A stretch of 6,708 nucleotides of DNA from Spirochaetaceae bacterium. GTDB lineage: Bacteria; Spirochaetota; Spirochaetia; Treponematales; Breznakiellaceae. The translations under genes were made by a program, and so were the position numbers. The stretch lies in the NCBI GenBank assembly GCA_031280705.1, contig JAITGJ010000051.1:1-6708 (forward strand). The letters are read 5' to 3'. The notes under the pieces are model-generated. The model did no database searches. It saw only the letters and a program-made list of their open reading frames with translations, and was not told the DNA's origin. Numbering within the stretch: the stretch's first letter is position 1; each line of letters starts with the position of its first letter. This document shows, one piece after another, positions 6,063 to 6,708 of this stretch.

Positions 6063-6371
6063 ATGATTCACCTAGTGATACCGGTTTCTCTTTTTGTACT
6101 GCTTCCGTTCTGCGTTATTATGATTTTTTTTGCCGGAACGGCAGGCGCTTTGAAAAAATTCGACGCGCTCAGCCCGTCCATCCAAAAGAAATTACTGCTC
6201 CTCGATAATCACTATCTTCTGGCCGTGCGGAGCCTTTCCAGAGACGAGCTTGAAAAGTTTAGTGCGCTTACCGAAGAAGAAATCATCGTTTTGGGCAGGG
6301 TCAATGCCCACCATGAGCGTCTGGAAAAAATCAGGAAACGGTGCGTCCGCTCAAACCGCGAAACGATTTGA
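6063..6371 (+). CDS. Small single-span membrane protein of unknown function
   Basis: I do not recognise this 102-residue protein. Residues 4-24 form one strong hydrophobic helix (LVIPVSLFVLLPFCVIMIFF). Two lysines at 31-32 after the span suggest the C-terminal part lies in the cytoplasm. That part (30-102) is charged and probably helical, with K/E-rich stretches (SRDELEKF, LTEEEI, HHERLEKIRKR). The ATG at 6063 has a good ribosome binding site (GGGAG at 6050-6054, 8 bases upstream). The coding pattern resembles the GC-rich genes at its 5' end less than fully, being more AT-rich. It lies downstream of the poly-C tract and upstream of the toxin-antitoxin remnant, with no clear functional link to either. 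It may be a chance-preserved or lineage-specific gene. Confidence 0.6.
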   Translation: MIHLVIPVSLFVLLPFCVIMIFFAGTAGALKKFDALSPSIQKKLLLLDNHYLLAVRSLSRDELEKFSALTEEEIIVLGRVNAHHERLEKIRKRCVRSNRETI

Positions 6372-6453
6372 ACATACACCCCCTTTGCCGGGATTAATAG
6401 AAAGCCTTCCCTTTGATTTTAAAATGACTGACGAGGAACTAATAAATTTATGA
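6372..6453 (+). pseudogene. Possible C-terminal remnant of an antitoxin gene
   Basis: After the stop of the small membrane-protein gene, the frame ending at 6453 reads HTPPLPGLIESLPFDFK and then MTDEELINL. Its TGA (6451-6453) overlaps the ATG (6450-6452) of the PIN-domain gene by the ATGA arrangement typical of antitoxin-toxin pairs. A P-G segment followed by an acidic tail is reminiscent of Phd/YefM-type antitoxin C-termini, but the match is too short to assign a family. The only in-frame ATG in this stretch (6424) would give a 9-residue peptide. Upstream the frame overlaps the membrane-protein gene in another frame and looks non-coding. The 5' part of the antitoxin therefore appears lost. 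The left limit given is approximate. Confidence 0.35.
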
Positions 6454-6656
6454 ATTATTTGGCTGATACGCATGTTTTATTATGGTCATTTTTAGAGACA
6501 AACCGCTTATCAGAGGAAATAAAAACAATCCTGTTGGACGAAAACAATATGATTTATTATAGTCCGGAAAGTTTAGGGGAAATATCCATAAAATATGGAA
6601 TTATACAGAAAAGAAGGCTTAAAAGTCATACACTGAAGCAACCGTACGGCACATAA
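6450..6656 (+). pseudogene. Truncated PIN-domain (VapC-like) toxin gene
   Basis: The 68-residue product begins MNYLADTHVLLWSFLE, a textbook start of PIN-domain ribonuclease toxins, with the first catalytic aspartate at Asp6. It continues through LSEEIKTILLDENNMIYYSPESLGEISIKYG, where Glu44 corresponds to the second conserved acidic residue. Family members run to about 125-135 residues. Here the homology stops near residue 55-60, and the frame ends in a foreign-looking QPYGT. The third and fourth acidic residues that complete the metal site are missing, so the product should be inactive. The gene is visibly AT-rich compared with the transporter genes, suggesting acquisition by transfer. Its start overlaps the stop of the antitoxin remnant. 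Breakage appears to be by a rearrangement around 6625-6640. Confidence 0.75.
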
Positions 6657-6658
6657 CT

Positions 6659-6675
6659 CGGCAGCGAAGCTGCCG
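6659..6675. repeat. Small perfect hairpin near the right edge
   Basis: CGGCAGC (6659-6665) and GCTGCCG (6669-6675) form a 7-bp perfect stem around a GAA loop. It lies in a GC-rich segment that starts abruptly after the AT-rich PIN gene fragment. No T-run follows, so it is not a convincing terminator. It may belong to whatever sequence was joined to the broken toxin gene. Confidence 0.5.
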
Positions 6676-6708
6676 CAGTCTGTTTACGCCGCGCCCGGTC
6701 ACACAGAG

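Noticed and set aside
6005..6208. Open frame beginning MLPPPPP that reads through the poly-C tract
   Set aside because: There is no ribosome binding site before 6005, and the frame overlaps the better-supported gene at 6063. I tested tract lengths of 14 and 16 C: with 14 it stops at TAA a few codons later, and with 16 it ends at the TGA overlapping the 6063 ATG. Slippage would therefore not fuse it to the downstream gene.
6650..6698. Integron attC-like site (ACATAAC ... GTTTACG around a hairpin)
   Set aside because: The outer boxes do not fit RYYYAAC and GTTRRRY, the spacing is too short, and no gene cassette array or integrase is visible.
6619..6708. Partial minus-strand open frame entering from the right edge and ending at 6619
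   Set aside because: It has only 29 codons, no recognisable product, and crosses the composition boundary at about 6630. Possible, but unsupported.

Overview
The window looks like a piece of a host-associated spirochaete chromosome, most plausibly a termite-gut-type Treponema. This assignment is inference. It rests on loosely spirochaetal lipoprotein signals, a secreted protein combining Trp/Tyr-rich 'GWAYYN' repeats with a Listeria-Bacteroides (InlB B-type) repeat and a Gly-rich beta-helix, and a TraX-like tail at the left edge. Most of the window is GC-rich. The last ~300 bases before the right edge are visibly AT-rich and probably of different ancestry.

Left part (1-3729): the last 20 codons of a TraX-like membrane protein end at 63. 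After a 169-base gap with a weak candidate promoter come three co-oriented genes of a peptide/nickel-type ABC importer: a lipoprotein substrate-binding protein (233-1840), a DppB/OppB-type permease (1883-2896) and a DppC/OppC-type permease (2893-3729). The two permease genes overlap by 4 bases (GTGA). Together they capture an oligopeptide-like solute outside the cytoplasmic membrane and pass it through a heterodimeric channel. The two ATPase genes that usually complete such operons do not follow.

Middle (3730-5960): an AT-rich gap carries the best promoter in the window (TTGACA, 17 bases, TATGGT). A perfect 15-bp inverted repeat sits at the predicted transcription start. It drives a 658-residue exported protein (3910-5886) built from two N-terminal repeats, one InlB B-type repeat and a right-handed beta-helix with 27-residue rungs, two of which are near-identical in DNA. 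A very long hairpin (5899-5960) follows the stop codon.

Right part (5961-6708): a 15-base poly-C tract lies 37 bases upstream of a gene for a small single-span membrane protein (6063-6371). The poly-C tract is a candidate phase-variation or reiterative-transcription element. Next comes a broken toxin-antitoxin-like remnant: a possible antitoxin tail whose stop overlaps the ATG of a PIN-domain (VapC-like) gene, itself cut off after about half its normal length. The final ~70 bases are GC-rich again, with a small perfect hairpin, marking a probable rearrangement junction.
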